Position numbers and translations under genes: made by a program. From Ridgeia piscesae (lineage: Eukaryota > Annelida > Polychaeta > Sabellida > Siboglinidae), in assembly GCA_025642075.2 (NCBI GenBank), contig JAODUO010001086.1, positions 17,501-81,500 on the forward strand: a stretch of 64,000 nucleotides of DNA. Reading direction: 5' to 3'. This document shows positions 23,700 through 64,000 of the stretch, piece by piece; within the stretch, counting starts at the first letter, position 1, and every line of letters starts with the position of its first letter. A model generated the notes under the pieces. The model saw nothing but the letters and a program-made list of their open reading frames with translations, made no database searches and was not told the DNA's origin.

Positions 23700-26600
23700 G
23701 TGGCAAGGCGTAGTTGGTACATGCCACTATTTCCACGACACACCAGTGACAACGTGTCGCTGGCGTAGTTGGTACATGTCACTATTTCCACGACACACCA
23801 GTGACAATGTGTCGCTGGTTGGTACATGTCACTATTTCCACGACACACCAGTGACAATGTGTCGCTGGCGTAGTTGGTACATGTCACTATTTCCACGACC
23901 ACCAGTGACAATGTGTCGCTGACGTAGTTGGTACATATCACTATTTCCACGACACACCAGTGACAATGTGTCGCTGGCCAGTTGGTTGCATCAACACCGT
24001 CATGGTGTGTGCGTAACGGCAGCCAGTTTAGCAGCGTCACTCACCCCGACCGCCGTGTTGCTGCGTAAGTGCGCCTTCTGTCTTTTTACAGTATCGCATG
24101 CCGCAGTGATTTGCCGTCACTGTTCAGATTTCGGTGACAACACATGCGTCTCTGGCAGTTGCCCGCCTTTTCTTCACGTCATGGTAGCGTGCATTGATGG
24201 TGCATCATCACTATTCCACGTGCCAGTGGCGGCGTCATGACCAGTTCGGCATCATCACTGTTCACGACACTGACAATCGCCATGCTGACGCAGGCATCGT
24301 TTTCTTCTTCACGACTTCGTTGTCTGTTGCGGCGCGCGCGCGCGCGGCGCGCAGGAGGGCGTGGCGGGCGAGAGGTGCGTAGGGCGGGAAGCGGGAGCGG
24401 GAGTTGTTTCTTCTTCACGCGACCTGCCAGTGATGACGATATTAATGTTGGCTGGTTATTATCTCACTATTCCGGCCACTGGAAAGCTGATAGCTGGCGT
24501 GGTTAACACATGTTACTCTTTGCGACACATGAAATGACAGTGCTATGGCGCGTTCATTCACTGTTTCACGTGCGCCGGTGACGGTATTATATCGCTGGCG
24601 TGGTTAACACGTAATGCCTGTTTCCGCGACACCGGTGACAGCGTGTCGCGGCGTGGTTAATTTTCAGTCACTATTCTGTGCACCAGTGACAATGTGTCAT
24701 GGCGTGATTGGTACATGTCACTATTTCCACGACACGCCAGTGACAATGTGTCGCTGGCGTAGTTGGTACATGTCACTATTTCCACGACCACCAGTGACAA
24801 TGTGTCGCTGGCGTAGTTGGTACATGTCACTATTTCCACGACCAGTGACAATATGTCGCTGGAGTAGTTGGTACATGTCACTATTTCCACGACCACCAGT
24901 GACAACGTGTCGCTGGCGTAGTTGGTACAAGTCAATATTTCCACGAACACCAGTGACGACGTGTCGCTGGCGTAGTTGGTACAGTCAATATTTCCCGACC
25001 ACACCAGTGACAATGTGTCGCTGGCGTGAACTGGCACATGTCACTATTTCGCACGACACGCCAGTAATAGTATATCGCTATGGTCTTTATATCTCTTCCA
25101 CGGCCGCAGTGACAATGTGTCGCTATTGGTTAACATGTCACATTTTCCACGACACGCCAGTGACAATGTGTCGCTGGCGTAGTTGGTACGAGTCAATATT
25201 TCCACGACACACCAGTGACAGTAATCTTGGCGTGGATTAACGCTCTCCTCTTCACGACACTGGTGACAATGTGTCGCTGGCGTAGTTGGCACATGCGACA
25301 CACCAGTGACAATCTGTCGCTGGCGTAGTTGGTACGTGTTCACACCAGTGACAATGTGTCGCTGGCGTGGTTGATACATATCACTATTCCGACACGCAGT
25401 GACAATGTGCCGCTACGGCGTGGTTAATTTTTAAATCACTATTTCCGCGACAACGCCAGTGACAGTAATGCCGGCATGGGTCATTATGATCCATATTTGG
25501 AGCGACACTAAGTAAATGCTCTCACTTCGCGTCGTTCAGATCACTATTTCCTTCAATGGCCAATGCCCTTAGCGTAGTTGATGCCAATCACTATTTTCAC
25601 CTTTAGTGACATCAGCATATCGCTTCATGGGTCAGTACAAGTCATATTCCGAGCCTGGTGACAATGTTGTCGCTTTGGCGCCGATTAGTGCATGTCACTA
25701 TTCCACGACCACCAGTGACAATGTGTCGCTGGCGTAGTTGGTACATGTCACTATTTCCACGACACGCCAGTGACAATGTGTCGCTGGCGTAGTTGGTACA
25801 TGTCACTATTTCCACGACACACCAGTGACAATGTGTCGCTGGCGTAGTTGGTACATGTCACTATTTCCACGACACGCCAGTGACAATGTGTCGCTGGCGT
25901 AGTTGTGGCACATGTCTATCTGTGACACACAGTGACAATGTGTCGCTGGCGTAGTTGGTACAAGTCACTATTTCCACGATAACAATGTGTCGCTGACGTA
26001 ATTGGTACATGTCACTATTTCCACGACACGCCAGTGACAGTATGACTCCTTCGCGTATTTCCACGACACACCAGTGACAATGTGTCGCTGGCGTAGTTGG
26101 TACAAGTCACTATTTCCACGACACACCAGTGACAATATGTCGCTGGAGTAGTTGGTACATGTCACTATTTCCACGACCACCAGTGACAACGTGTCGCTGG
26201 CGTAGTTGGTACAAGTCAATATTTCCACGAACACCAGTGACGACGTGTCGCTGGCGTAGTTGGTACAAGTCAATATTTCCACGACACACCAGTGACAACT
26301 TGTCGCTGGCGTAGTTGGCACATGTCACTATTTCCACGACACGCCAGTGACAATGTGTCGCTGGCGTAGTTGGCACATGTCACTATTTCCACGACACGCC
26401 AGTGACAATGTGTCGCTGGCGTAGTTGGCACATGTCGCATTTTCAGCCACCAGTGACAATCATCATCTTAAGCATGCGTTAAATACAAATCCATCTTCCT
26501 TCACAAGCGTAATGTCTCGCTGGCATGAATTAACTTTATCACCTCTTCCACATGCACCAATAATGCTGCTCGCTAGCGTGGTTCTTATCTCTCTTCCCGC

Positions 26601-27588
26601 CTGGCGTAATCTGTCGCTGGCGTAGTTATTACATGTCACTATTTCCACGACACCAGTGACAATGTGTCGCTGGCGTAGTTGGTACATGTCATTTCCATGA
26701 CACACCGGTGACAATGCCAAGGTGAGCGTAGTTGGTACAAGTCACTATTTCCACGACACACCAGTGACAATGTGTCGCTGGCGTAGTTGGTACAAGTCAC
26801 TATTTCCACGACACACCAGTGACAATGTGTCGCTGGCGTAGTTGGTACAAGTCACTATTTCCACGACACACCAGTGACAATGCCCCGCTGGCACGTCGTA
26901 TTACTGTGGACATATTTCCACGACACACCAGTGACAATGTGTCGCTGGCGTGATTACGGTACAAGTCACCATTTCCGAGCCACAGTAGCCGGGTGTCGCT
27001 GGCGTGGTCATTACAAATCACTATTCCCCTTTGGTGACAATGCCATCGCTGGCATGGTCGTGCAAGTCACTATTTCCACGACACACCGGTGACAATGTGT
27101 CGCTGGCGTAGTTGGTACAAGTCACTATTTCCACGACACACCAGTGACAATGATATTCGCGCCGTTAAGTACAAGTCATATTTCCAGTAAGCTCGTACAG
27201 GCAATATATGCTGATGGATTGGTACATGTCCCCCTCTTCACATACCAGTGACAATGTGTCGCTGGCGTAGTTGGTACATGTCCCTATTTCCACCCTTCGT
27301 GACAATGTGTCGCTGGGTAGTTAATTTTAAGTCTCTTCAAACACCAGTGACAACGTGTCGCTGGCGTAGTTGGTACATGTCACTATTTCCACGACACACC
27401 AGTGACAACGTGTCGCTGGCGTAGTTGGTACATGTCACTATTTCCACGACACGCCAGTGACAATGCGCTGCTGGAGTAGTTGGTACATGTCACTATTTCC
27501 ACGACACACCATTGACAATGCGCTCCTGGCGTAGTTGGTACATGTCACTATTTCCACGACACGCCAGTGACAATGTGTCGCTGGCGTT
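23700..27588. repeat. 55-bp satellite, block C with scrambled zones
   Basis: Clean 55-bp units occupy about 23700-23980, 24700-25060, 25690-26450, 26620-26880, 27060-27150 and 27350-27588. Between them (24000-24690, 25060-25680, 26450-26610, 26880-27060, 27150-27340) the unit remains detectable only as scattered words (ATTTCCACG, CCAGTGACAA, TGTCGCTGGCG) in altered text. A GC-rich run (CGCGCGCGCG) sits near 24335. Confidence 0.9.
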
Positions 27589-27987
27589 TCATCATTCATC
27601 GTGTTGACAGGTTTCAGTTATTCAAGATCACTGTTATTCATCAACATTTATTTTAAATCGGGTTTAAATGATCTTAACAACGTTTTCTGCAAGGATCTCC
27701 ACTTACTTTTGAGCACTGTTATTCGAAACTTGCAACGTTTCGTTCGGTCCATCGGTTGTACGTAAATCTTTCTCACGCACTAAAGTCATATCACGTGACT
27801 TAGTGTGCGATAAAGGTCCAAAGTAAGCGTAAAGTTTTGCCGTCCATCCAGATCATGCGGTCGTGAACAATACGTTTCTTAACAAGCGTAATGTTGACTG
27901 TGTTATGGATTGATTATGTGGTTTTGATGCGCCTTAGAGCTTAGGCTGTTACGTCTAGTATCATATCACTGCAATAGCCAAGAGTAA
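27589..27987. other. No gene recognised
   Basis: Unique sequence. A near-palindrome CACTAAAGTCATATCACGTG followed by ACTTAGTG lies at about 27778-27805 and contains the E-box CACGTG. Nothing coding is seen. Confidence 0.4.

Positions 27988-28048
<61 letters not shown>
27988..28048. repeat. (TA)n microsatellite
   Basis: About 29 TA units. An adjacent (CA)n run with a C8 tract follows at 28049-28103. Confidence 0.97.
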
Positions 28049-28055
<7 letters not shown>

Positions 28056-28065
28056 TCACACCCCC

Positions 28066-28107
<42 letters not shown>

Positions 28108-28177
28108 TATTTACACTGTTACAACATGTGTTTGTCCGTCTATATTCTCATTTTCCAGCGAATATACTTAAGTATGT

Positions 28178-28182
<5 letters not shown>

Positions 28183-28270
<88 letters not shown>

Positions 28271-28400
28271 TGTGTGGGTGTGTGTGTGGGGGGGGGTGCG
28301 CGCGTGTGCGTGCGCGCGCGTGCATCCGTCCCTGCGTGCGTACGTATGTGCGTGCATGCGTGCGTGCGTTCGTGCGTGCGTGCGTGCGTGCTCGCGTGTT
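28183..28400. repeat. (GT)n then (GTGC)n microsatellite
   Basis: About 42 GT units to 28266, a GGGTGTGTG segment, a G8 run near 28289, then CGTGCGTG words to about 28395. It mirrors the CA-type run at 28049-28103, so the segment between them is flanked by complementary microsatellites. Confidence 0.95.
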
Positions 28401-29229
28401 GGTGACACATTTTCACTGCCGTCTCATTATAACTTCTGGTTTACTAGAGGGGGACAAAACCGTATATCCGAAAAATCATAGAAATTCCCCGGAAACAGCT
28501 GCCCCTGTTCCCGCGTCTATGAGCTCAGATTTATTGAGGGCAAAACCAAAATATTATCTTCCATTCATATTCGTTTGGTACCTTGGGCCGTAACTTCAGA
28601 TCTTTAGATCATCCGCTGTCCCATAGCCTACATCGCATTGGAAATCGGGGGGAGGGGAGAGGGAGGGAAGTGGGGGCTGTGTTACAAAAACAATTTCTTG
28701 CCAAACAAATCCGCAGCCAGGAGACCTAATTTTTTATTCCACACCATTCTACGAAGAGCACGTACATTTAACACGAAATCTAACGAAAAAGACAAAATCC
28801 AAAGATCTAGGGGGCACGTGTCCCCAAGTCACCCAGATCCGCCCTCTAAGTGTTGGAACAGGTGCCGAACCAGAGTCGATATAAAGGAAACATTAATCAC
28901 TGTTGGTATTCCAATCTGCACAGTGGTGCCACATGGACAAAGTACGCGAGTGATTAATTATGTAGCAGGCCAAGTAAAATATAACGTAGTTGCGATGCAA
29001 ATTTTTTCGTATTCTGCTATTGCTCCGACGGTTTGTTTACCTCTCTGGCGCGGAATGTCGGAAATGGCGTGGCTTATGCAAGCGTTCTAGTGGTTATCGC
29101 GTCACACTGCAATGAACTGAAATTGTTTACGCAATGGTTAGTCGGCATATTTATTCAATTCGGTGTCGTCGAGAACTTGAAATTCGTGACATATTGTGGG
29201 GCGGTGTCAATGTTTTATAGTCGTAGCGA
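28401..29229. other. No gene recognised
   Basis: A 150-codon open frame (28638-29090) has no family resemblance and no splice context; I do not accept it as a gene. Confidence 0.4.
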
Positions 29230-29966
29230 ACGCAATTAGTTTATGACACATATATACGAATAAGCAGGTCTGAGCAATATGTGATAAGCAGGTATTTGGG
29301 TGTGGTGGTATCTCTCCTGAAGTCGATGATGAATTCCTTATATAAAAAATTATAGCCTTCTGGGTATTAAGGTTCAGACAATGATCATCACACTTCCGAG
29401 TCATTCCTCACAAACCGTATTAAAATTTTGACAGTTCAATAATTGTCACGTCGTCAGAGTACTTCACAAAAGTACATTGTTCGTCTTGACTGCGACAGTC
29501 AACCGTCTACAAGTTGAAGATGACCGGAGAACCGTCTGAGCCCCGAGGACACTAGTGGCTGAACACAGGGGCTAGACACATCCCGTTATGGCGCACGACA
29601 TGTCAACGTTCCACAACGAAGGAATTCAGCCAGAGAACAAGGCGACGGTTGACATACAAGTCCGCGAGCGTCTTCGTCGTGATGTGAGGCTGTGTCGTAT
29701 CGAAGGCCGATGAGAAGTCTACGAAGATTATCCTGGCGTACACCTTGGCCTTGTCACAGTTTAATAAGGTCAGCATCGCATCATACACGCCAGAGTATGT
29801 ACCTGGAACGAACCACACTGACTACCGGCCTGCTGCAGGAGTTGGGACAGGACGAGGCGTTCGAGGCATTTCATTACCACAAAGGTCAGCGCTACCGGCT
29901 GAAGTCGTTCGGAGCAGATGGTCGTGGCTTCTTCGGAACAGGGCAGCCGATGGGGATTTCCATATC

Positions 29967-30030
<64 letters not shown>

Positions 30031-30365
30031 CTGCTTGAGGGGCCAGTTAAACAGAATGCTTAAAACTTCTCCAAGCTTGGAATGACACTTCTGTATACGG
30101 TCACCTCCAGAATACAGTCATTGATGTTGTCCAGTCGTGATGCCTTACTGGGAAGAACAGTCATGGTCACCTGGCTGGGACATAAGTAGGTTCACCGCAG
30201 CTCGGTATTCGTGAGCGAAGTCGCGACGATCGAAACGACTGAAGAAAATGTTTTTGTCCTCTGCTAAGGTCATGCTCTGCTCTCCTCGGTGTTTCCAGTG
30301 TTGGAGACAGGTGATTTCCGGGGCTGAAAACCCGCAAAAGATTTGAGTCACTGCCACACGTCGTA
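29230..30365 (-). pseudogene. Non-LTR retrotransposon reverse transcriptase (decayed, minus strand)
   Basis: Read on the minus strand from about 30360 down: FFSRFDRRDFAHEYRAAVNL, the boxes CPVPKKPRPSAPNDF, RPVALTxVVMKCLERLVLSQ, box A IIFVDFSSAFDTTQPH, LYVNRRLVLWLNSF, then FVKYSDDVTIIELSKF (the YADD box as YSDD, about 29450) and CDDHCLNLNTQKA. Many frameshifts and one (AT)n insertion break it. The RPVALTSVVMK and DFSSAFDT wording is typical of the Rex/L2-like LINE lineages; the clade is an inference. Confidence 0.85.
29969..30028. repeat. (AT)n microsatellite inside the LINE relic
   Basis: About 29 AT units sit within the reverse transcriptase relic, between the FYSRFD and PVPKKPRPSAPNDF segments. 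They therefore expanded or inserted after the element died. Confidence 0.95.
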
Positions 30366-30593
30366 GGCCTACAGCCAGTCAAACATCGCGAGACGTTTGC
30401 GTGTCAAAGCTGCTACTGTCCGGCAGCAGTTCTACGTGTTTGCCTCGATTACCGTGAGGTGGCAGCACTTTTTAGGACTAATTCAGTAAACTTTCGCCCA
30501 CTACCTGTGGGATATATATATACCACGGATACTGCAGTTGACTAACGGCTTGACTTGCTAAGATGCGCCAAAGACGGCAAATGCCTGCAGCAT
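30366..30593. other. No feature recognised
   Basis: Short unique stretch between the LINE relic and a GT microsatellite. Confidence 0.35.
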
Positions 30594-30738
30594 GTGTGTG
30601 TGTGTGTGCATGCGTGTGTGTGTGGGTGTGTATGTGTGTGTATGTATGTGCATTTGTGTGTGTGTGAGTGTGTGTGAGTGTGTGTGTGTCTGTGAGTGTG
30701 TATGTATGTGTATTTTGTGTGTGTGTACATGCGCGCGT
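30594..30738. repeat. Impure (GT)n microsatellite
   Basis: TGTGTG with ATG, GAG and CTG interruptions directly upstream of a SINE head. Confidence 0.9.
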
Positions 30739-30745
30739 GCATATA

Positions 30746-31065
30746 TAGTAGCGCTGTGGCACAGTGGGTAGAGCTTTGGACTCTCGACTAAGAGAACGTG
30801 GGTTCGAATCCTGTGTGCTGTGTACAACCTTGGGGAACGTTTTTCACTCTACAATGCTCCAGTTCACTAAGCTGTATGAATACTTGGCTATAGACAGTGG
30901 TGGATATTTGTGTCTTCATGCATTATCTCCAGCATGGCTGAATGCTTCCCAAAGGAGCCAAGATGGTGTTCGATTGAACAGGTCTGCCAGGGAGTAGAGG
31001 ATAAAGTGCTTTGAGCAATCCTGAGGACTGGATACTCTGCTATACAAGAACTTACATGTTTATTA
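30746..31065 (+). mobile_element. tRNA-derived SINE, copy 1
   Basis: The head carries RNA polymerase III box A (GTGGCACAGTGGGTAGAGC, about 30755) and box B (GGGTTCGAATCC, about 30803). The body contains TTTTCACTCTACAATGCTCC and a 3' region AAGTGCTTTGAGCAATCCTG followed by AGGACTGGATACTCTGCTAT and ACAAGAACTT. Four other copies occur in the window (32512, 37192, 45720 and 56896), which together define the family. Its 3' end is present once here, in contrast to the expanded copy at 37192. Confidence 0.88.
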
Positions 31066-31485
31066 TTTTATATGCCAGCATGGTTAATATGGCACAGCCT
31101 GACCAAGTTGACACTCACAAAGAATATAATTAGGATTGTTACATCAGACCCGGCAAAATATAAAACAAACAACAATAATCTTGTATAAAATACAATTTAA
31201 TCATTCCAATTTAACAACAGCATGTTGATATCAGGAATGTCATTGCAAAATGTGATGGCACAATGTGACATGACATCACAGATTGTCTTTGTAGCAGTAG
31301 GTCTGACTTAAATTCAGAGGTTCTGGGACAATACTATACTAGACACACCATACTTCCATATGACATTGCAAGCATGGTATTGTAGTCATGTAAATGAACT
31401 AAAGCTATAATATGTGATATTTTAGTTAGCAACACTAACTGACAGAACATAAACATCCTAGCGTAGAACGACACAGATTTTCAAC
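31066..31485. other. No gene recognised
   Basis: Unique AT-rich sequence without recognisable features. Confidence 0.4.
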
Positions 31486-31534
31486 ATATATATATATTAC
31501 TATGCATATAACACACACATATATTCAATATACC

Positions 31535-31579
<45 letters not shown>

Positions 31580-31652
31580 TATATATGTATGTATATTATA
31601 CATATATATATATACACACACACATATATATATATTATATATATATATATGC
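31486..31652. repeat. Compound TA/CA microsatellite
   Basis: Several (TA)n runs (31488-31496, 31539-31575, 31600-31650), separated by short ACACAC and GTATGTAT words. Confidence 0.92.
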
Positions 31653-32274
31653 ACAGCCATGATTATGCTCACATGCATGCGTGCAATGCATGAATGCACA
31701 TGCACACTCTCTATTTCACTGCTGGAGATCTGCTCTGTCTACTGTCGTTTCCAGCAGTGGTTTAAGCTGTAAGGATGCACGTGTGTGTTACACATCTTAC
31801 AGTTGGAGTGAAGCTGTTGCATGCATTACAGAGCCCAGCCGGTCTACAGACAGATATTGTGCTAAACCAAACACATCAAAACACTGTGTACAAAAACGGA
31901 GGCAGCACTCTGAAATGCAGCCAGGCTACATCTCCACCAACACAACAAACAGTAGCTATTTATCTGGTAAAATAAGATGATCCAATATGTCATATTTCCT
32001 AATAAATTTTCTGAATTAAACATATGTGCGATGGTCATAACATACTAGCAATCTATCAAAAGTAGTACTGATGTGCAAAATTAAAATCTTCCTGTGCACA
32101 TTTCTCATGGGAACAGCCTAGAAAATACACCACACAGCTCTGTATATTTACTCGGTAACAAAATATGATTGTGACAGAAACCATCGCCTATTTCTAAGGC
32201 CATGAGTGACAATGATATTGCACACACTGATCCATCTAGCACAATGTACTAGATACACATTACGTCTAGTGTGC
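31653..32274. other. No gene recognised
   Basis: Unique sequence. A 99-codon ORF (31681-31980) has no family resemblance. Confidence 0.35.
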
Positions 32275-32445
32275 ATTAGGGGATAGTTTCATGAAATGTA
32301 ATTAAAGTTACGCAAATACTTAACGGCATGTATTTGCGTAAACTATTCATCTACACGAAAAAAATGCGTAATTTATTAAGACAATTATCTTAGCATTAAG
32401 AATGTTCTTAGCGTCTTCATGAAACAGAGCACAGGATGGTCGAAT
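32275..32445. mobile_element. MITE-like inverted-repeat element
   Basis: GATAGTTTCATGAAATGTAA at the left is answered by CTTCATGAAACAGAG at the right in inverted orientation. Inner AT-rich parts (TTACGCAAATAC, TATTTGCGTAA) also pair. The size of about 170 bp and the lack of coding fit a MITE. No target duplication was confirmed. Confidence 0.45.
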
Positions 32446-32511
32446 GAGAGGCCCCAGGACATGATTCGGTTCAAACTACAAAATATGTTATTTATAAAGT
32501 AAAGGTAAGTT

Positions 32512-32822
32512 CTTATATAGCACAGTATCCAGTCCTCAGGACTGTTCAAAGCGCTTTACACTTGACTTCCCTGGCATACCAGTTTCATCAAACACTGTCT
32601 CTACTAGTAATTTCTTTGGGAAGCACAAATCCATGCTGCAATTAATGCAAAAAGGTTGCTCATATAAATATCCACCACTATCTATGCCCAGGTAATCATA
32701 CAACCGATAGAACTTGAGTAATGTAGAGTGAAAACATTTTCCCATGGTTAACACCTATGCACAGGACTTGAATCCGGGTTCTCTTAGTGAGAGGGTGAAG
32801 CTCTACCCCCTGAGCCAAGTCG
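32512..32822 (-). mobile_element. tRNA-derived SINE, copy 2
   Basis: Reverse-complement copy of the family at 30746. On the minus strand it has box A near GGCTCAGGGGGTAGAGCTTC (about 32810), box B AACCCGGATTCAAGTCC (about 32780), the body with TTTTCACTCTACATTACTC, and the 3' end AGCGCTTTGAACAGTCCTGA with GGACTGGATACTGTGCTATA at about 32515. It lies downstream of the STARD3 stop, in or beyond its 3' untranslated region, in the same orientation as the gene. Confidence 0.85.
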
Positions 32823-33962
32823 ATTTATTCTCCTTTTCCTTATCTCTTATGGAAGAAACATTGAAAACCACTGGTTTCTTCTACCTGGGGATTGTTTCAC
32901 TAAAACAATGATCTCTTACAAGAGCCACACAGAATCCATTGTTAAATTTAAGACAATTGTGGACTTTTTCATTTGAAAACTCGCCAACATGGACAGTATT
33001 TCTGTGACAGTGGCAAGTGTCTCAGTGGCTCACCCTGGTGGTAACTGTTCTCAACAGACAAAACCACTATTGTTGAGCAAGATTACTCTTAGCGGGCAAA
33101 CTCATGCTGATGAACTCACTAGAACGTTTGTGAGATGACCAGGGAGGCAAACATCCTATATGTGTGTCGCATTAGGTGCCGATTACGACTTACACACATT
33201 ACTCATTTGGACAATCCAATTATATGATGCATCTCTTCACCCACACAGTTGCTCAAAACTTCTGATGACGAAGTAAACGCAGGGTGTCTTTTGCTGAAGC
33301 AGGCCTTTTGCTATTGGCTATAGACTTTAGCTGAACAAACATGAGTAAAATGCTGGTGTTATCAGTTACAAAAAGACACAAAAGATGGACACGGTTAGCC
33401 GGAAAGCTGACCATCATCACCACCTCATCTGTGCGTACAGTCTTATCTAAACAAGTGTCACACCACATCATAAAACATTAACATTGACATCTTTGATATG
33501 TAAGCAGAGACCATCCATATGCATCATGAATAATATCTCTTTAGTTTACAGCCTTCAGTTTCAATGTTCATCGTTTAGCACATTATTTCAGCTGGACCGT
33601 ATCCATGAAAATAAACACTGATCACATCAAAGCAGTCATTAAATATGTACACAACTGAAGTACTAACCTCTAACAAATATTTCGTCGTGATCTCATGATT
33701 CAAAGTTCCCAATATTTTGCACCATCACACAACATTATTCACATCAAACTGAATCACACACATGTACATTTAATCTATAAATACGCTTGACATTCACAAG
33801 TCTGACAGCACCATTAAAACAAATACCAAAGTGACCCCCATTATAACACAAGTGGTCCGAGAAAATATCCCTACGTCCGTGTAAACATACATCCATGTAA
33901 ATATATCCTTGTAAATAAAATATCACATTTAGTCGTGAATCATTCATAACTGATACTTGTGG
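32823..33962 (-). other. Probable STARD3 3' untranslated or downstream region
   Basis: No second gene is seen here. On the minus strand, candidate poly(A) signals are ATTAAA at about 33767 and AATAAA at about 32823. Which one is used cannot be told from sequence. The rest is unique AT-rich sequence. Confidence 0.35.
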
Positions 33963-34349
33963 CTGTAGTGTCCTCTGTGTCCTCTGTGTCCTCTGTGTCC
34001 TCTGTGTCCTCTGTGTCCTCTGTGTCCTACGTGTCCTGTGTGTCCTGTGTGTCCTGTGTGTCCTGTGTGTCCTGTGTGTCCTATGTGTCCTCTTTGTCCT
34101 ATGTGTCCTCTGTGTCCTCTGTGTCCTCTGTGTACTCTGTGTCCTCTGTGTCCTATGTGTCCTCTGTGTCCTCTGTGTCCTATGTGTCCTCTTTGTCCTC
34201 TTTGTCCTATGTGTCCTGTGTGTCCTGTGTGTCCTGTCTGTCCCTGTGTCCCGTGTGTCCCATGTGTCCCATGTGTCCTCTTTGTCCTGTGTGTCCTATG
34301 TGTCCTATGTGTCCTCTGTGTCCTCTGTGTCCTATGTGTCCTCTGTGTC

Positions 34350-64000
<29,651 letters not shown>

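Noticed and set aside
28638..29090. 150-codon ORF as a gene
   Set aside because: No recognisable family, low-complexity start and no splice or promoter context.
30746..30830. tRNA gene
   Set aside because: Box A and box B are present, but no acceptor stem closes and the sequence continues into a SINE body shared with four other copies.

Overview
The window is eukaryotic. It has spliced exons with consensus GT-AG borders, several diverged LINE clades, tRNA-derived SINEs, hAT-type inverted-repeat elements and a very heavy load of micro- and minisatellites. No operon, ribosome binding site or CRISPR is present. The mix of transposons and the STARD3 sequence suggest a marine invertebrate, plausibly a lophotrochozoan such as a mollusc. 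The taxon is an inference and was not tested.

Layout. From 1 to about 33 kb I recognise no intact gene. This part holds a 30/31-bp minisatellite (1-2711), a 31-bp minisatellite (4737-6262), microsatellites, a LINE reverse transcriptase split by a DNA transposon (10440-13340), a GGTCC satellite (15020-15696), a 23-bp array with a mosaic copy of its own flank (16600-17260), a 55-bp satellite interspersed with repeated LINE tails (19485-27588), a second LINE relic (29230-30365) and two SINEs. From 34350 to the right edge (64000) lies one gene on the minus strand. It is an ortholog of STARD3/MLN64, the late-endosomal cholesterol transfer protein. I could assemble thirteen coding exons by eye; all phases agree and they give 445 residues plus a stop. 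The 5' end lies beyond the window.

The STARD3 product has the four membrane helices of the MENTAL domain (exons 1-5), a linker with a phospho-FFAT-like motif (exon 6), an acidic segment (exon 7) and the START lipid-binding domain (exons 8-13). The twelve introns are largely built from tandem arrays and transposons. Several arrays touch splice sites or the coding sequence. A 77/85-bp array upstream of exon 10 is an amplification of that exon's own 3' splice site plus its first 30 coding bases. Each unit ends in an in-frame TAA overlapping an AATAAA signal, giving about 59 candidate decoy terminal-exon modules. A 43-bp array runs to intron position +3 of the exon 7 donor. An 88/89-bp array stops about 25 bp from the exon 6 acceptor. 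The stop codon of the gene is a variant unit inside a 9-bp minisatellite that also encodes a Thr-Glu-Asp tail. A 30-bp array in intron 11 is the amplified 3' end of a SINE and repeats a TATA-box-like word about 48 times.

These gene-associated arrays are the most interesting part of the window. No protein-coding system new in function was found.
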